DNA of 64,000 bases from Acidobacteriota bacterium (GTDB lineage Bacteria > Acidobacteriota > Terriglobia > Bryobacterales > Bryobacteraceae). The notes beneath the pieces were generated by a model. The model was not told the origin of the DNA. It worked only from the letters and a program-made list of their open reading frames with translations, and made no database searches. The position numbers and the translations under genes were made by a program. Shown here in pieces: positions 9,171-18,190 of this stretch; positions within the stretch are counted from its first letter, which is position 1, and the number at the start of each line of letters is the position of its first letter. Where the stretch lies: NCBI GenBank assembly GCA_016213775.1, contig JACQZR010000007.1, positions 1 to 64,000 of the forward strand. The letters run 5' to 3'.

Positions 9171-9530
9171 TCAGTTGACCCGCTTCGCGGTCATTTCGAT
9201 TTCGCGCTCGCCGAACGTCGCTTTGATCTTCATCTCGTCGCCGTTCACCACGCCGGAATACTGCATCTTTACTTCATTGCCGTTGAAGTTGCGCACCACC
9301 ACCCAGGACACTTTGTCGCCATCCACTTTGCCATCCATGATGTCGGATTTGCCGCGGGTGCTTTCCATCGATCCAGTGAGCTTGGCGCCATCGGCCTTGA
9401 GTGTGATGGTGTTCTCAATGGTGCCGTTGGGACCGGTAAAGCTGCTCTTCCATTTACCGGTGACATCAGCGGCGAAGGCGGAAAGGGCCATCAGGGCAGC
9501 CAATAGAATACTAATCGAAAAACGTTGCAT
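9171..9530 (-). CDS. Small secreted protein of unknown function (paralogue 2)
   Basis: 119 residues with a signal peptide ending ALSAFAA. It has the same layout as the gene at 8775-9137: GKWKSSF, TITLKADGAKLTGSMES, WVVVRNFNGNEVKMQYSG, then MKIKATFGEREIEMTAKR. It also has the same AAGGAG ribosome-binding site and lies 33 bases upstream of its paralogue in the same direction. The spacing and conserved core indicate tandem duplication. Function unknown; a lipocalin-like or carbohydrate-interacting beta barrel is possible but not shown. Confidence 0.7.
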   Translation of the reverse strand: MQRFSISILLAALMALSAFAADVTGKWKSSFTGPNGTIENTITLKADGAKLTGSMESTRGKSDIMDGKVDGDKVSWVVVRNFNGNEVKMQYSGVVNGDEMKIKATFGEREIEMTAKRVN

Positions 9531-9623
9531 CAGTTCTCCTTACCAAAGGCAAGGATGGAAACCGGGATCGGGAAGTTACCGGCGCCATCCAATATGAAGG
9601 AAGAATAATACGCGGAGATCGCA

Positions 9624-9652
9624 TTGCGGGGCAACTTCACATTTCTTTACAT
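9624..9652 (+). promoter_or_regulatory. Probable sigma-70 promoter for the amidohydrolase gene
   Basis: TTGCGG at 9624-9629 and TTACAT at 9647-9652 are separated by 17 bases and sit 19 bases before the ATG, with GAAGAGGGG as ribosome-binding site in between. Confidence 0.45.
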
Positions 9653-9670
9653 TGAAGAGGGGAAAAATCG

Positions 9671-11323
9671 ATGAAGACTCTGGCGGCGCTGGTCCTGGCG
9701 GCGAGTGCGCTGCAAGGCGAGAATATCGCCATCACCAATGCCCGTATCTGGACCGGCGACCCGGCCCGGCCGTGGGTGCAAGCCCTGCTGACGGACGGGA
9801 ATCGCATCGCCGCGGTAGGTACGGACCTCGACATCGCGCGCCGGCGCATCCAGGGCGTGCGCTTCATCGACGCCGGCGGACGGCTTGTGGTGCCGGGATT
9901 CAATGACGCGCATGTGCACTTGCTGAGCGGGTCATTGGGGATGTCGAACATCGATCTCACCGGCATTTGCACGTTGCCCGCCATGCAAGCCAAAATCGCC
10001 GAGTATGCGAAGGCGCATCCGGAGAAAGCGTGGATCACGGGCCGCGGATGGGAGTATTACTGTTTTCCGGGCCAGCGGCTGCCTACAAAAGAAGACATCG
10101 ACGCGGTGGTGAAGGACCGTCCGGTGTTTCTTTCCGCCTATGACGGCCACACGGGATGGGTGAATTCGAAAGCTCTGGAGAGGGCCGACATCAATCGTGC
10201 GACCAGGTTCTCGGGCTACGGCGAGATCGTGAAGGACGCGGCGGGCAATCCGACCGGCAGTCTGAAGGAAGGCGCGCAAGGCCTGGTGCGGCGGCTGATT
10301 CCCGTCACCACCCGCGCGGAGAAACTCGCGGCCCTGCGCAACGGCATGAAACTGGCGGCGCGGCTGGGCATCACCTCCATTCAAAACGCAAGCGGCGATG
10401 AAGATGAGCTTTCGCTCTACGATGAACTGCAGCGCGCGGGGGAACTCACCCTGCGGGTGGCGATGGCGTTCTCGGTTGCACCGGGTGCGCCGCTGGCGCG
10501 GGCGGTGGAGATCGCCAAAGTTAAGGCCGCTCATAAGCACCCGCTCGTGCAGGTGTGCGGTGTCAAGTTCGGGATGGACGGCGTGATTGAGAATTACTCC
10601 GCGGCGATGATCGAGCCTTACAGCGACAAGCCCGGCGAACGCGGCAGCACCGCCTGGACCGCGGCGCAGTTCCACGCGATGGTGGCCGCTTGTGACCGCA
10701 ACGGCCTGCAGATATACACGCATGCCATCGGCGATCGCGGCGTGCGCATGACGCTCGACGGGTATGAGCATGCGTTGCAGACGAACGGTCACCACGACGC
10801 CCGTTTTCGCATCGAGCATATTGAGACCGTGCATCCAACCGACATTCCGCGATTCGCCAAGCTCGGCGTGCTGGCGTCGATGGAGCCGATTCACGCCGAT
10901 CCTGATGGGGTGAACGTGTGGAGCAAGTGCGTGGGCGAGGCTCGGCTGCCGATGGCATTTGCGTGGCGTTCGCTGGAGAAGGCCGGAGCGCGGCTGGTGT
11001 TCTCTTCCGATTGGCCCGCATCGATCAGCGTCGATCCGATTCGCGGTCTCCACAACGCGGTCAACCGGCGGACCACGGAAGGCAAACCGGAAGGCGGCTG
11101 GATTCCGGAGCAAAAGGTGAGCATGGATACCGCGCTGCGCGGCTATACGACACAAGCAGCCTATGCGTCGTTTGACGAGAGGACGAAGGGGCGGCTACAA
11201 CCCGGCATGCTCGCCGACCTTCTGATTCTTTCGCAGGACGTGTTTCAGATCCCGCCGATGGATGTGCATAAGACCAAAGTGGATGTGACGATTTTCGACG
11301 GCAGGGTCATTTTCAACCGGTAG
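9671..11323 (+). CDS. YtcJ-like metal-dependent amidohydrolase
   Basis: 550 residues of the amidohydrolase superfamily subgroup represented by YtcJ and formamidases. An N-terminal leader of about 15 residues (MKTLAALVLAASALQG) suggests export. Metal ligands are visible in DAHVHLL (about residue 80), THAIGDRG and RIEHIETV, and the terminal SSDWP motif carries the catalytic aspartate. DAGGRLVVPGFNDAHVH is the standard entry to the TIM barrel. Substrate is unknown; members hydrolyse diverse amide or cyclic amide bonds. The stop abuts the ATPase start at 11324, so the two genes are cotranscribed, although no functional link is evident. Confidence 0.85.
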   Translation: MKTLAALVLAASALQGENIAITNARIWTGDPARPWVQALLTDGNRIAAVGTDLDIARRRIQGVRFIDAGGRLVVPGFNDAHVHLLSGSLGMSNIDLTGICTLPAMQAKIAEYAKAHPEKAWITGRGWEYYCFPGQRLPTKEDIDAVVKDRPVFLSAYDGHTGWVNSKALERADINRATRFSGYGEIVKDAAGNPTGSLKEGAQGLVRRLIPVTTRAEKLAALRNGMKLAARLGITSIQNASGDEDELSLYDELQRAGELTLRVAMAFSVAPGAPLARAVEIAKVKAAHKHPLVQVCGVKFGMDGVIENYSAAMIEPYSDKPGERGSTAWTAAQFHAMVAACDRNGLQIYTHAIGDRGVRMTLDGYEHALQTNGHHDARFRIEHIETVHPTDIPRFAKLGVLASMEPIHADPDGVNVWSKCVGEARLPMAFAWRSLEKAGARLVFSSDWPASISVDPIRGLHNAVNRRTTEGKPEGGWIPEQKVSMDTALRGYTTQAAYASFDERTKGRLQPGMLADLLILSQDVFQIPPMDVHKTKVDVTIFDGRVIFNR

Positions 11324-13669
11324 ATGCTTATGGACGCCAAACCAAATCCTTTCCAGATTGTTTCGAATCCGAAAGCCGTGCCAGCGGGTGCGGCGATGGT
11401 GAAGGACCCGGTCTGCCACATGGATGTTTATCCACCCAACGCCGCCGGATCGTTCGCGCACAAGGGCATCACCTATCACTTCTGTTCCAAGGGCTGCGTA
11501 GCGAAGTTCAGTGCCGATCCGGAACGCTACCTCGCGCCGCCCAAGCCGCCAGCGCCGGAGATGCTCGATGCCGAGTATATCTGTCCGATGTGTCCGGGGG
11601 TGTCGAACATCGGACCGGGCACGTGTCCGAAGTGCGGCATGGCGCTCGAGCCGAAGATGCTGACCTTGGAGGAACAGGACAATCCGGAACTGGACGATAT
11701 GCGGCGGCGGCTGTTTTTCAGCGCGCTGTTCACACTGCCGCTTTTTCTTATGGCAATGGGTTTGATGCAGACTGCTCACGGGGTGTCGCGCACGATGACA
11801 TTGGTGCAGTTGGCGCTCGCCACGCCGGTGGTGTTGTGGGCCGGTGCGCCGTTTTTTGAACGCGGCTGGCAATCCATCGCCAACCGCCATCCGAACATGT
11901 TCACGCTGATCGCGATGGGCACTGGAACGGCATTCGGCTACAGCCTGATTGCGACGCTGATGCCCGATTTGATTCCGCCGTCGATGCGGGAACACGGTGG
12001 ACAGCCGGCGGTCTATTTTGAAGCCGCGGCTGTCATCATCACGCTGGTGCTACTGGGGCAGGTGCTGGAGTTGAAGGCGCGCGAACGGACGGGGACGGCG
12101 ATCCGCGCGCTGCTCGGCCTTGCGCCAAAGACCGCGCGCATGGTGATGGGGCCCGGCAGTGAGATGGATGTACCGGTTGAGAACGTGCACCACGGAGACC
12201 TGCTGCGGGTACGGCCCGGCGAACGGGTGCCGGTGGACGGTGTGCTTATCGAAGGCGCGAGCAGCGTGGATGAATCGATGGTGACGGGTGAAGCAGTGCC
12301 AGTGGAAAAGTCGTCCGGCAGCAAGGTGACCGGCGGCACCGTGAATGGCACGGGCAGCTTCATTATGCGGGCCGAGCGCGTGGGCGCAGAAACATTACTG
12401 GCGCGCATTGTTCAGATGGTAGCGGAGGCGCAACGGAGCCGCGCGCCTATCCAGAAGCTGGCGGATCGTGTGGCGGCGTGGTTCGTACCAACAGTGGCGG
12501 CGATTTCGGTCCTCACGTTTTTGGCATGGGCGGTATGGGGGCCGGAGCCGCGCCTGGTCCACGCAATGGTGAACGCCGTGGCGGTGCTGATCATTGCCTG
12601 CCCCTGTGCCCTTGGACTCGCCACACCGATGTCGATCCTGGTAGGGACGGGGCGCGGCGCGCAGGCGGGTGTGCTGATCCGCAATGCCGAGGCGCTGGAA
12701 ACGCTCGCCAAGGCCGATACACTTTTGTTGGACAAGACCGGCACGCTCACGGAAGGAAAGCCGCGAGTGATCGCGATCGAAACCATGGGCGCGCACGACC
12801 GGCAGACGCTGCTGCGGCTTGCGGCTTCGCTCGAGCAGTCGAGCGAGCATCCACTGGCTGCATCGATTCTTGCCGCCGCCAGGGATGCGAACCTCACGCT
12901 CAGCAAGCCGGGTATCAGCCGTACGATGCCGGGGCTCGGTGTGGTGGGACAGGTGGACGGTCATCAGGTGGCGCTTGGCAACGGACGGCTGCTGGAGAAG
13001 CTCGGCATCGATGGAAGTGCGCTGGCGGCGCTGCAAACGCCGCACCTGGAGGCGGGACGAACGGTGGTTTGGGCGGCGGTAGATCAGCAAGCGGCCGGCC
13101 TGATTGCCGTGGAAGATCCTGTGAAGGCGACAACGCCTGAGGCACTGGCGAGCCTGCGCGCCAGTGGCTTGCGCATTGTGATGATCAGCGGGGATCAACG
13201 GGCAACGGTGGAGGCGGTGGCTCGCAAACTGGGCATTGACGAGTGGGAAGCGGAAGCGCTGCCGGAAGCCAAGGCGCAACTTGTGGAGAGGCATCAAAAG
13301 CAGGGCCGCGTGGTGGTGATGGCGGGCGACGGGATCAACGACGCACCGGCGCTGGCGAAGGCGCAAGTAGGGATCGCGATGGGAAACGGGACAGACATCG
13401 CGATGGAGACTGCGGGGATCACCCTAGTCAAGGGCGATTTGGGAGGGATAGTACGGGCGCGGCGATTGGGTCAGGCGGTGATGGCGAATATTGGCCAGAA
13501 TCTGTTCTTCGCATTCTTCTACAACGTGATTGGAGTGCCTGTAGCGGCAGGGGTTCTGTACCCGGCGTTCGGGGTGCTGTTGAGTCCGATGGTGGCGGCG
13601 GCGGCGATGACGTTCAGCTCCGTTTCGGTGATCAGCAATGCGTTGCGTTTGCGCTCGTTGAAGCTGTGA
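11324..13669 (+). CDS. copA: Copper-type P1B ATPase with N-terminal YHS and heavy-metal-binding domains
   Basis: 781 residues, integral inner-membrane cation exporter. In place of the usual C-x-x-C HMA domain the N terminus has a YHS domain ([11 protein letters not shown] ... [12 protein letters not shown], about residues 26-66) and a short zinc-ribbon-like metal domain (YICPMCPGV ... [10 protein letters not shown]). The ATPase core has TGEAVPVEK in the actuator domain, the transmembrane CPC motif (C426, C428), the phosphorylated D470 in [10 protein letters not shown] and [10 protein letters not shown]. The last helices carry YNVIG and MTFSSVSV, which in P1B-1 pumps complete the Cu(I) site. 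Start could be 11324 or the in-frame ATG at 11330. It directly follows the amidohydrolase. Confidence 0.88.
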   Translation: MLMDAKPNPFQIVSNPKAVPAGAAMVKDPVCHMDVYPPNAAGSFAHKGITYHFCSKGCVAKFSADPERYLAPPKPPAPEMLDAEYICPMCPGVSNIGPGTCPKCGMALEPKMLTLEEQDNPELDDMRRRLFFSALFTLPLFLMAMGLMQTAHGVSRTMTLVQLALATPVVLWAGAPFFERGWQSIANRHPNMFTLIAMGTGTAFGYSLIATLMPDLIPPSMREHGGQPAVYFEAAAVIITLVLLGQVLELKARERTGTAIRALLGLAPKTARMVMGPGSEMDVPVENVHHGDLLRVRPGERVPVDGVLIEGASSVDESMVTGEAVPVEKSSGSKVTGGTVNGTGSFIMRAERVGAETLLARIVQMVAEAQRSRAPIQKLADRVAAWFVPTVAAISVLTFLAWAVWGPEPRLVHAMVNAVAVLIIACPCALGLATPMSILVGTGRGAQAGVLIRNAEALETLAKADTLLLDKTGTLTEGKPRVIAIETMGAHDRQTLLRLAASLEQSSEHPLAASILAAARDANLTLSKPGISRTMPGLGVVGQVDGHQVALGNGRLLEKLGIDGSALAALQTPHLEAGRTVVWAAVDQQAAGLIAVEDPVKATTPEALASLRASGLRIVMISGDQRATVEAVARKLGIDEWEAEALPEAKAQLVERHQKQGRVVVMAGDGINDAPALAKAQVGIAMGNGTDIAMETAGITLVKGDLGGIVRARRLGQAVMANIGQNLFFAFFYNVIGVPVAAGVLYPAFGVLLSPMVAAAAMTFSSVSVISNALRLRSLKL

Positions 13670-13756
13670 GGAACTAAGACAATTTTCCGTTGTAACCTAG
13701 CGCCCTCTAACCGATGAGGGAAGTTGGAGGAAGGAACCTCCCAGGAGCGTACGCGT

Positions 13757-14038
13757 ATGGACAACGGATCAATCAACCTCAACACGATGTCGCTTGCGGC
13801 ATCGCTGACCAGCACGGCGCAACCGGCGGAAAGACTGGCGGAAACGCGGCAGTTGATTCACGCGGTGCGGGCAATCAACGGGGCGGAGGTTTTTGGCCAG
13901 AACCAGGAACTGACGTTCGTGATGGATCGAGACACAAAGAAGCCACTGCTGCGGATAGTGGACCGGAAGACGGGTGAAGTGATCGCCCAGGTTCCGCCGG
14001 AACACGTTCTGCGGCTGGCGCGCGAAGTAGTCAAGTAG
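13757..14038 (+). CDS. flaG: FlaG-family flagellar protein
   Basis: 93 residues from the ATG at 13757, chosen because AGGAG at 13743-13747 is nine bases upstream. The C-terminal half has the FlaG signature: LTFVMDRDTKKPLLRIVDRKTGEVIAQVPPE, a two-strand hairpin followed by a helix (shown here in part: RIVDRKTGEVIAQVPPE). FlaG influences filament length in several bacteria. It precedes fliS by 45 bases, the classical order in flagellin regions, though no flagellin or fliD gene is within the window. The upstream 90 bases hold no clear promoter; a sigma-28-like box could not be supported. Confidence 0.75.
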   Translation: MDNGSINLNTMSLAASLTSTAQPAERLAETRQLIHAVRAINGAEVFGQNQELTFVMDRDTKKPLLRIVDRKTGEVIAQVPPEHVLRLAREVVK

Positions 14039-14083
14039 TAGTAGACGCTCAGGATTGCAAGGAAAGACTCACAACAGACAAAT

Positions 14084-14518
14084 ATGTCCTACAACCCTTA
14101 CGAGAACTATCTGGAGAATCAGATTCTCTCCGCGAGCTCTCTGCAGTTGGTAACCATACTTTATCGGGCCGCCATAGATGCGCTGGACGGAGCGCGGAGG
14201 CATCTGGCGAGCGGCGACATACGGAGCCGGGCAAGCTCGTCCTCGCGCGCACAGGAGATCATCGGCGAGCTCGCCACAGCGGTGAATCGAGACGCGGGCG
14301 AGTTATCGGTGAGGCTGCTGGAGTTGTACGAATACGTGCTGCGCCGCGTGCACGAGGGGAACATGAAGTCCAATGACGCCGCCTACGTGGAGGCGATCCA
14401 GCTTATGAATACGCTACTGGACGGGTGGCAGACGGCGCAGCAAGCGCTCGAGCAGCCGGGGTCTGGGAGCTACGGCGAAGCGGCGCAGCAGCGCGAATCC
14501 ATCGAATGCTCTTTCTGA
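14084..14518 (+). CDS. fliS: Flagellar export chaperone FliS
   Basis: 144 residues. FliS binds the disordered C terminus of flagellin in the cytoplasm and prevents premature polymerisation. The N terminus NPYENYLENQILSASSLQL matches the family pattern (N-P-Y-x-x-Y-x-x-N-x-x-x-T/S-A-S-x-x-x-L), followed by VTILYRAAIDAL and a helical bundle. The last 20 residues are a low-complexity tail longer than in typical FliS. A poor ribosome site (AAGGAAAG) lies about 20 bases upstream. With flaG it forms an isolated two-gene flagellar unit. Confidence 0.85.
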   Translation: MSYNPYENYLENQILSASSLQLVTILYRAAIDALDGARRHLASGDIRSRASSSSRAQEIIGELATAVNRDAGELSVRLLELYEYVLRRVHEGNMKSNDAAYVEAIQLMNTLLDGWQTAQQALEQPGSGSYGEAAQQRESIECSF

Positions 14519-14532
14519 ACAGGGCGACAAGC

Positions 14533-14690
14533 GTCTCGACATGAGTGTCGAGACAGGTGGCACTGAAGTTCCGCCAAGGCTGGCCTGGAAAGGCCAGCCG
14601 CGGCCAGGATTGGCCGCCCAACACGACGGCGAAATGCCAACCTCCAGGTTTCGACATGAGTGTCGAGACGGCAGACTGAGAGTCTGCGCC
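14533..14690. repeat. Palindrome-rich intergenic mosaic
   Basis: This gap contains four hairpin units in 158 bases. A perfect stem with arms GTCTCGACA and TGTCGAGAC (4-base loop) lies at 14533-14554 and recurs nearly intact at 14649-14669. Between them is the double-hairpin repeat at 14578-14618. A fourth stem, arms GCAGACT and AGTCTGC with a 3-base loop, is at 14671-14687. No gene is present. The tandem order of different stems suggests a composite dispersed repeat; it also separates two convergent genes. Confidence 0.75.
14578..14618. repeat. 41-bp double-hairpin intergenic repeat, copy 2
   Basis: Second copy of the element at 8710-8750, identical in 40 of 41 positions and in the same orientation. 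The only difference lies in the 4-base loop of the second hairpin (T in copy 1, G here), so both stems are kept. Confidence 0.78.
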
Positions 14691-14696
14691 ACAGAA

Positions 14697-15725
14697 TTAT
14701 GCGCGCAGGGATTCGGCCACCACCGCCATCGCGCGCTCGCAGTCCTTTCGCGAAACATCGTAGTGGGTGACGGCCCGCATGACAGTGGGGCTGATGCCGT
14801 TCATCAAGACGCCGTGGTCGCGGAAGCGTGCGCTCAATTCCGCGGAGGAGCGGCCGGTAGCGCTGACATCGAAGATGACGATGTTGGTTTGGACGCTGGC
14901 GAGATCGACTGTGATGCCTGGCATGGAGTGCAGGGATTCGGCGATGTAGCGGGCGTTTAGGTGGTCGTCGGGTAGGCGCTGAGGAGTCTGCTCCAAGGCG
15001 AGCAGACCCGCCGCCGCCAGCACGCCGGCCTGGCGCATTCCGCCGCCCAGTCGCTTTCGCAACAGACGCCCGTAGGTCATGGCGTCCTTGTCGCCGGCGA
15101 TGATGGATCCCACCGGCGCGCCCAGGCCCTTGGACAAACAGAAGTTCACGGAATCCACTTTCGCGCAGATGTCGCTCACCTTGCGGGCCATGGCGGCGGC
15201 GGCATTGAAGACGCGCGCACCGTCCATGTGCACCTTGAGTCCGTTGGAATGCGCGTTGTCACAGATCTCGTCGATGACCGCTTGCGGATACACCGTACCG
15301 CCCGCCATATTATGGGTGTCCTCAATCTCGATGAGACCGGTGGGCGCAAAGTGCGGGCTCGTCTTGCGCAGCTCTTTTTGGATTTGCGGCCAGCGCAGGA
15401 TGCCGTGCTCGGCGGAGATGGGCCGCGCGACGCAGCCGCTGAACCACGCCATCATGGAGAGCTCGTAATTGAGGATATGAGCGCGCGCTTCGCAGATCAC
15501 TTCCTGCCCGTGCTGCGTGTGGACCTTGACGCCGATGGTGTTGCCCATGGTGCCAGTGGGGACGAATAGCGCCGCCTGCTTGTTGAAGATTTCGGCTGCG
15601 CGCTCTTCCAGGTGGTTGACAGTTGGGTCCTCGCCATAGACGTCGTCACCGACTTCAGCCTCCGCCATTGCGCGCCGCATTTCGGGCGTCGGCTTAGTAA
15701 CGGTATCGCTTCTGAGGTCAATCAT
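14697..15725 (-). CDS. ltaE: Low-specificity L-threonine aldolase
   Basis: 342 residues of a PLP-dependent fold-type I lyase that splits L-threonine and L-allo-threonine to glycine and acetaldehyde. The N-terminal [16 protein letters not shown] is diagnostic. [14 protein letters not shown] and FVPTGTMGN follow, [11 protein letters not shown] holds the aspartate that pairs with the PLP pyridine nitrogen, and [12 protein letters not shown] contains the PLP lysine near residue 197. Length is typical. The start overlaps the stop of the hemW-like gene by four bases, so it is the last gene of a minus-strand operon cyaY-hemW-ltaE. Confidence 0.93.
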   Translation of the reverse strand: MIDLRSDTVTKPTPEMRRAMAEAEVGDDVYGEDPTVNHLEERAAEIFNKQAALFVPTGTMGNTIGVKVHTQHGQEVICEARAHILNYELSMMAWFSGCVARPISAEHGILRWPQIQKELRKTSPHFAPTGLIEIEDTHNMAGGTVYPQAVIDEICDNAHSNGLKVHMDGARVFNAAAAMARKVSDICAKVDSVNFCLSKGLGAPVGSIIAGDKDAMTYGRLLRKRLGGGMRQAGVLAAAGLLALEQTPQRLPDDHLNARYIAESLHSMPGITVDLASVQTNIVIFDVSATGRSSAELSARFRDHGVLMNGISPTVMRAVTHYDVSRKDCERAMAVVAESLRA

Positions 15726-16819
15726 GAATGGACAAACTCCTGAAAGATTTCGTTTGAAAATAGCACGCCCTGATGGGAGAGCCGCAATCGGCCGTTGCCG
15801 TATTCGAGCAGGCCGTCGTCAAGGAACCGGCGGAGCCCGGCTTGGTGCAGCGCCCATTCGGCGTCACTGACTGCGACGCCCTCGGCCAGCCGCAGACCCA
15901 CCAGCAATCGTTCTCCGGTGAGATCGGCCGGCGTCTCGCCGCTGCGCATGGCGCGGCCGGATTGCCATCGCTCCACGTACTCCTTGGCGGTCTCGACGTT
16001 CTGGTAGCGCAGCTTTCCATCAAAGGAATGCGCATCGGCGCCGAAGCCCACGTAGGGCTCCAGCCGCCAGTATTTCAAGTTGTGCACCGATTCCCACCCC
16101 GGCCGTGCGAAGTTAGAAATCTCGTAGCGGGGAATGCGGCTGCGGGCAAGTTCGTACACGGCGAGGTTGTACATTTCCACGATGTCCTGCTCAGAGGGCA
16201 TGTGGCCCACGCCATAGCGCCCGCCGCCAAGAATCAACTCGTTGCCGAGGCGGCTATCCTCATCCACTTCGAGCATGTAAACCGAAACATGCGGCACATT
16301 GAGCGCAGCCACCCACTCCAGCGATGCAGTGAAGCTGGCGACGGTTTGATGTGGCAACCCGGCAATCAGATCGAGGTTGATGTTCTCGATGCCGGCCGCA
16401 CGGACGATGGCGACTTCCCGCTCGACGGTTTCCGCCGTATGCCGGCGCCCGGTTTGGGCGAGTTCCCTGGTGTGACGGCTCTGGACACCGAAGCTTACGC
16501 GACTGAAGCCGGCATCTCTCCAAGCGGCGGCTTTCTCAGAGGTGACATCCCCTGGCGCGACTTCAATGGTTGCTTCGCGCCAAGGCCGGCTGGGGATTGC
16601 GCTGAGCAACGAGTGGAGTTTTTCCGGTTCGAGACGGCTGGGCGTGCCGCCGCCGATGTAGACCGTCTCCGGGGTCCACTGCCACTGCTGGCCGCGAATC
16701 TCAGCAGTGAGCGCCTGGAGGTAGAGGTGCTCCAGTCCGGCGGGAAACACGCCCGAGGCAAAGTTGCAGTAAGTGCACTTCTGCGCGCAGAAGGGGAACG
16801 ATAAGTAGACTCCAGGCAC
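15722..16819 (-). CDS. hemW: HemW-like radical SAM protein (oxygen-independent coproporphyrinogen oxidase family)
   Basis: 365 residues. The radical SAM cluster motif is C11-x3-C15-x2-C18 in [13 protein letters not shown] very near the N terminus, which together with the length fits HemW, a heme chaperone, rather than true HemN with its longer N terminus. [11 protein letters not shown] is the following SAM-binding glycine motif, and VSFGVQSRH and [12 protein letters not shown] are typical. It lies three bases downstream of the frataxin-like gene and overlaps the threonine aldolase start. The pairing with frataxin groups two iron/heme-related functions. Confidence 0.88.
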   Translation of the reverse strand: MPGVYLSFPFCAQKCTYCNFASGVFPAGLEHLYLQALTAEIRGQQWQWTPETVYIGGGTPSRLEPEKLHSLLSAIPSRPWREATIEVAPGDVTSEKAAAWRDAGFSRVSFGVQSRHTRELAQTGRRHTAETVEREVAIVRAAGIENINLDLIAGLPHQTVASFTASLEWVAALNVPHVSVYMLEVDEDSRLGNELILGGGRYGVGHMPSEQDIVEMYNLAVYELARSRIPRYEISNFARPGWESVHNLKYWRLEPYVGFGADAHSFDGKLRYQNVETAKEYVERWQSGRAMRSGETPADLTGERLLVGLRLAEGVAVSDAEWALHQAGLRRFLDDGLLEYGNGRLRLSHQGVLFSNEIFQEFVHS

Positions 16820-16822
16820 TCC

Positions 16823-17152
16823 CTACAACCTTACGTCCTCGCCCATTTGCGTGCTGATGGCTTCCGACATCATTTCGCGCAACGAGCGTCCATCGGCGGG
16901 AAGAACGAACGCCCCGCGCGCTTCTTCCCAATCGAACTTGAACGATCGGGTGAGTGCGGAAACCCAGATCTGGCGGACTGGGGAATTCGGGCTGACGACA
17001 AACTTCGCGCGCGGCTCGTCGAATTCGATGGTGATTGTGCCGGCGTTCTGATCGACCTCGAACTCGTGAGCGTCACTGGCAGCCACGAGAGCCTTGTAAA
17101 GATCCGTCATGGCGGACTCGCAACGTGCGGAAAACTCCAGTTCGGAAATCAT
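16823..17152 (-). CDS. cyaY: Frataxin/CyaY family iron-binding protein
   Basis: 109 residues, the usual size for bacterial CyaY, a cytoplasmic iron-binding modulator of iron-sulfur cluster assembly. An acidic first helix (SELEFSARCESAMTDLYKAL) is followed by a beta sheet: GTITIEFD, KFVVSPNSPVRQIWVSAL with the conserved Q-x-W, and FKFDWEEARGAFV, then a C-terminal helix. These match the frataxin fold in order. It is the first gene of the cyaY-hemW-ltaE operon and is divergent from the gene at 17227. Confidence 0.8.
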   Translation of the reverse strand: MISELEFSARCESAMTDLYKALVAASDAHEFEVDQNAGTITIEFDEPRAKFVVSPNSPVRQIWVSALTRSFKFDWEEARGAFVLPADGRSLREMMSEAISTQMGEDVRL

Positions 17153-17226
17153 GATAGAAACTGTTTCAAACGTACCAGATTTCGTGCACCTCTCGGGGTA
17201 GGATGGAATGATAGGAAAAAAAGAAG

Positions 17227-17631
17227 ATGGGCTTTAGCGACAACCTGGAAAACAATCTGAAGAGTCTGGAGGCGCGCGAAGAACTGGACCCGATGCAGTT
17301 TCTGCGCGAACGGGAACGCAAGGAGAACGAACGCAAGGAGAAGCTGGCGGCGGCGCCTTTTGCGGAGAAACTGCGGACGTGCGCCTTCACGCAGAACCTG
17401 CTGGGGCTCACCACGCGGCTCGGCTTCTCAAAGCGGGTGAAGGTCCACATGGTGTGGGTGGATTCCGGGCTGCGGCTGGAAGCCCGCAATCTGCGGCTCG
17501 AACTGAGACCAACCGGCAAAGGGATCCGCGCCCATTTCTACACCGACGGGCAGGAAACGCAATCGGAGATGATCGATCTGGAAGGCGATGCGCAGCCGCT
17601 TGCCGAACGCTGGCTGGCCGGCCTCGAATAG
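17227..17631 (+). CDS. Conserved hypothetical protein
   Basis: 134 residues, cytoplasmic, not recognised. The first 50 residues are a charged helix rich in Glu, Lys and Arg (LRERERKENERKEKLA); the rest is predicted beta-rich (VKVHMVWVDSGLRLEARNL, LRLELRPTGKGIRAHF). The ATG has a purine-rich site (GGAAAAAAAGAAG) just upstream, and the gene is divergent from cyaY, with a 74-base shared promoter region. Confidence 0.6.
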   Translation: MGFSDNLENNLKSLEAREELDPMQFLRERERKENERKEKLAAAPFAEKLRTCAFTQNLLGLTTRLGFSKRVKVHMVWVDSGLRLEARNLRLELRPTGKGIRAHFYTDGQETQSEMIDLEGDAQPLAERWLAGLE

Positions 17632-17676
17632 GGTATGCGGGGCGAGTGGGCGGGCAATGTTAAACTAAGGTAGTAA

Positions 17677-18180
17677 ATGCAGGTACTTCAGGCTGGGTCC
17701 CACAAGCTGTTGTTGTTGGAGCTGGACACGGACCACGTCACGGCCCTCGCCAACCAGGCAGGGTTTCAGGCGCGGTTGAACGACGGCAAGCGTGTGCTGT
17801 CGGTGGAACTCAGTGCCGAGGACAGGCAAGCCCCGCTGCTGTTGTTCGACGCCGCCGATCCCTCGAACCTCGGGTGGTTTTCGCGCTGCCAGTTTTATGT
17901 CGATGCCAAAACCGGCGCAGTGCTGCAGACCCCGATCCATATCGCCAACATGCGCGACCGGAGCGGGCGTCCCGTGCCGAACATCGTGAAGCTGCAGATC
18001 ACCAAGGAACTGCCAAGCAACTTCCGGTTGCCGGGGCGTCAGGCGGTGAGCGAGCAGGTGGTCTATACGGTGCTGCATCACTTTCTGCAGGCGCTGGTGA
18101 GCGTCGGCGTGGGTATCTGTGGGACAGGTGTTGTGCGGCCGCTTACCGGACGGCTGGACGATCCGGCCGGCCGCAACTAA
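17677..18180 (+). CDS. Conserved hypothetical protein
   Basis: 167 residues, no signal peptide and no recognised domain. The N-terminal half has several beta strands (QVLQAGSHKLLLLELDTD, VLSVELSAED, PLLLFDAADP). The C-terminal part ends in a hydrophobic helix (LHHFLQALVSVGVGICG). TAAACT at 17661-17666 lies ten bases before the ATG and no Shine-Dalgarno is visible, so a leaderless transcript is possible. The MOSC gene follows ten bases after the stop, suggesting cotranscription. Confidence 0.55.
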   Translation: MQVLQAGSHKLLLLELDTDHVTALANQAGFQARLNDGKRVLSVELSAEDRQAPLLLFDAADPSNLGWFSRCQFYVDAKTGAVLQTPIHIANMRDRSGRPVPNIVKLQITKELPSNFRLPGRQAVSEQVVYTVLHHFLQALVSVGVGICGTGVVRPLTGRLDDPAGRN

Positions 18181-18190
18181 CCGGGAACTC

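Noticed and set aside
9932-11155. 407-codon minus-strand frame
   Set aside because: Antisense to the amidohydrolase, no recognisable motif.
12395-13366. 323-codon minus-strand frame
   Set aside because: Antisense to the copper-type ATPase, which has all its motifs in the plus frame.
13670-13756. Sigma-28 flagellar promoter before flaG
   Set aside because: An ACCGATGA box exists but the upstream TAAA element is at the wrong spacing.
14403-14960. Short frames across the hairpin mosaic
   Set aside because: They translate repeat DNA and overlap ltaE and fliS; no coding signal.
15773-16804. 343-codon plus-strand frame
   Set aside because: Antisense to hemW, whose radical SAM motif is clear on the minus strand.
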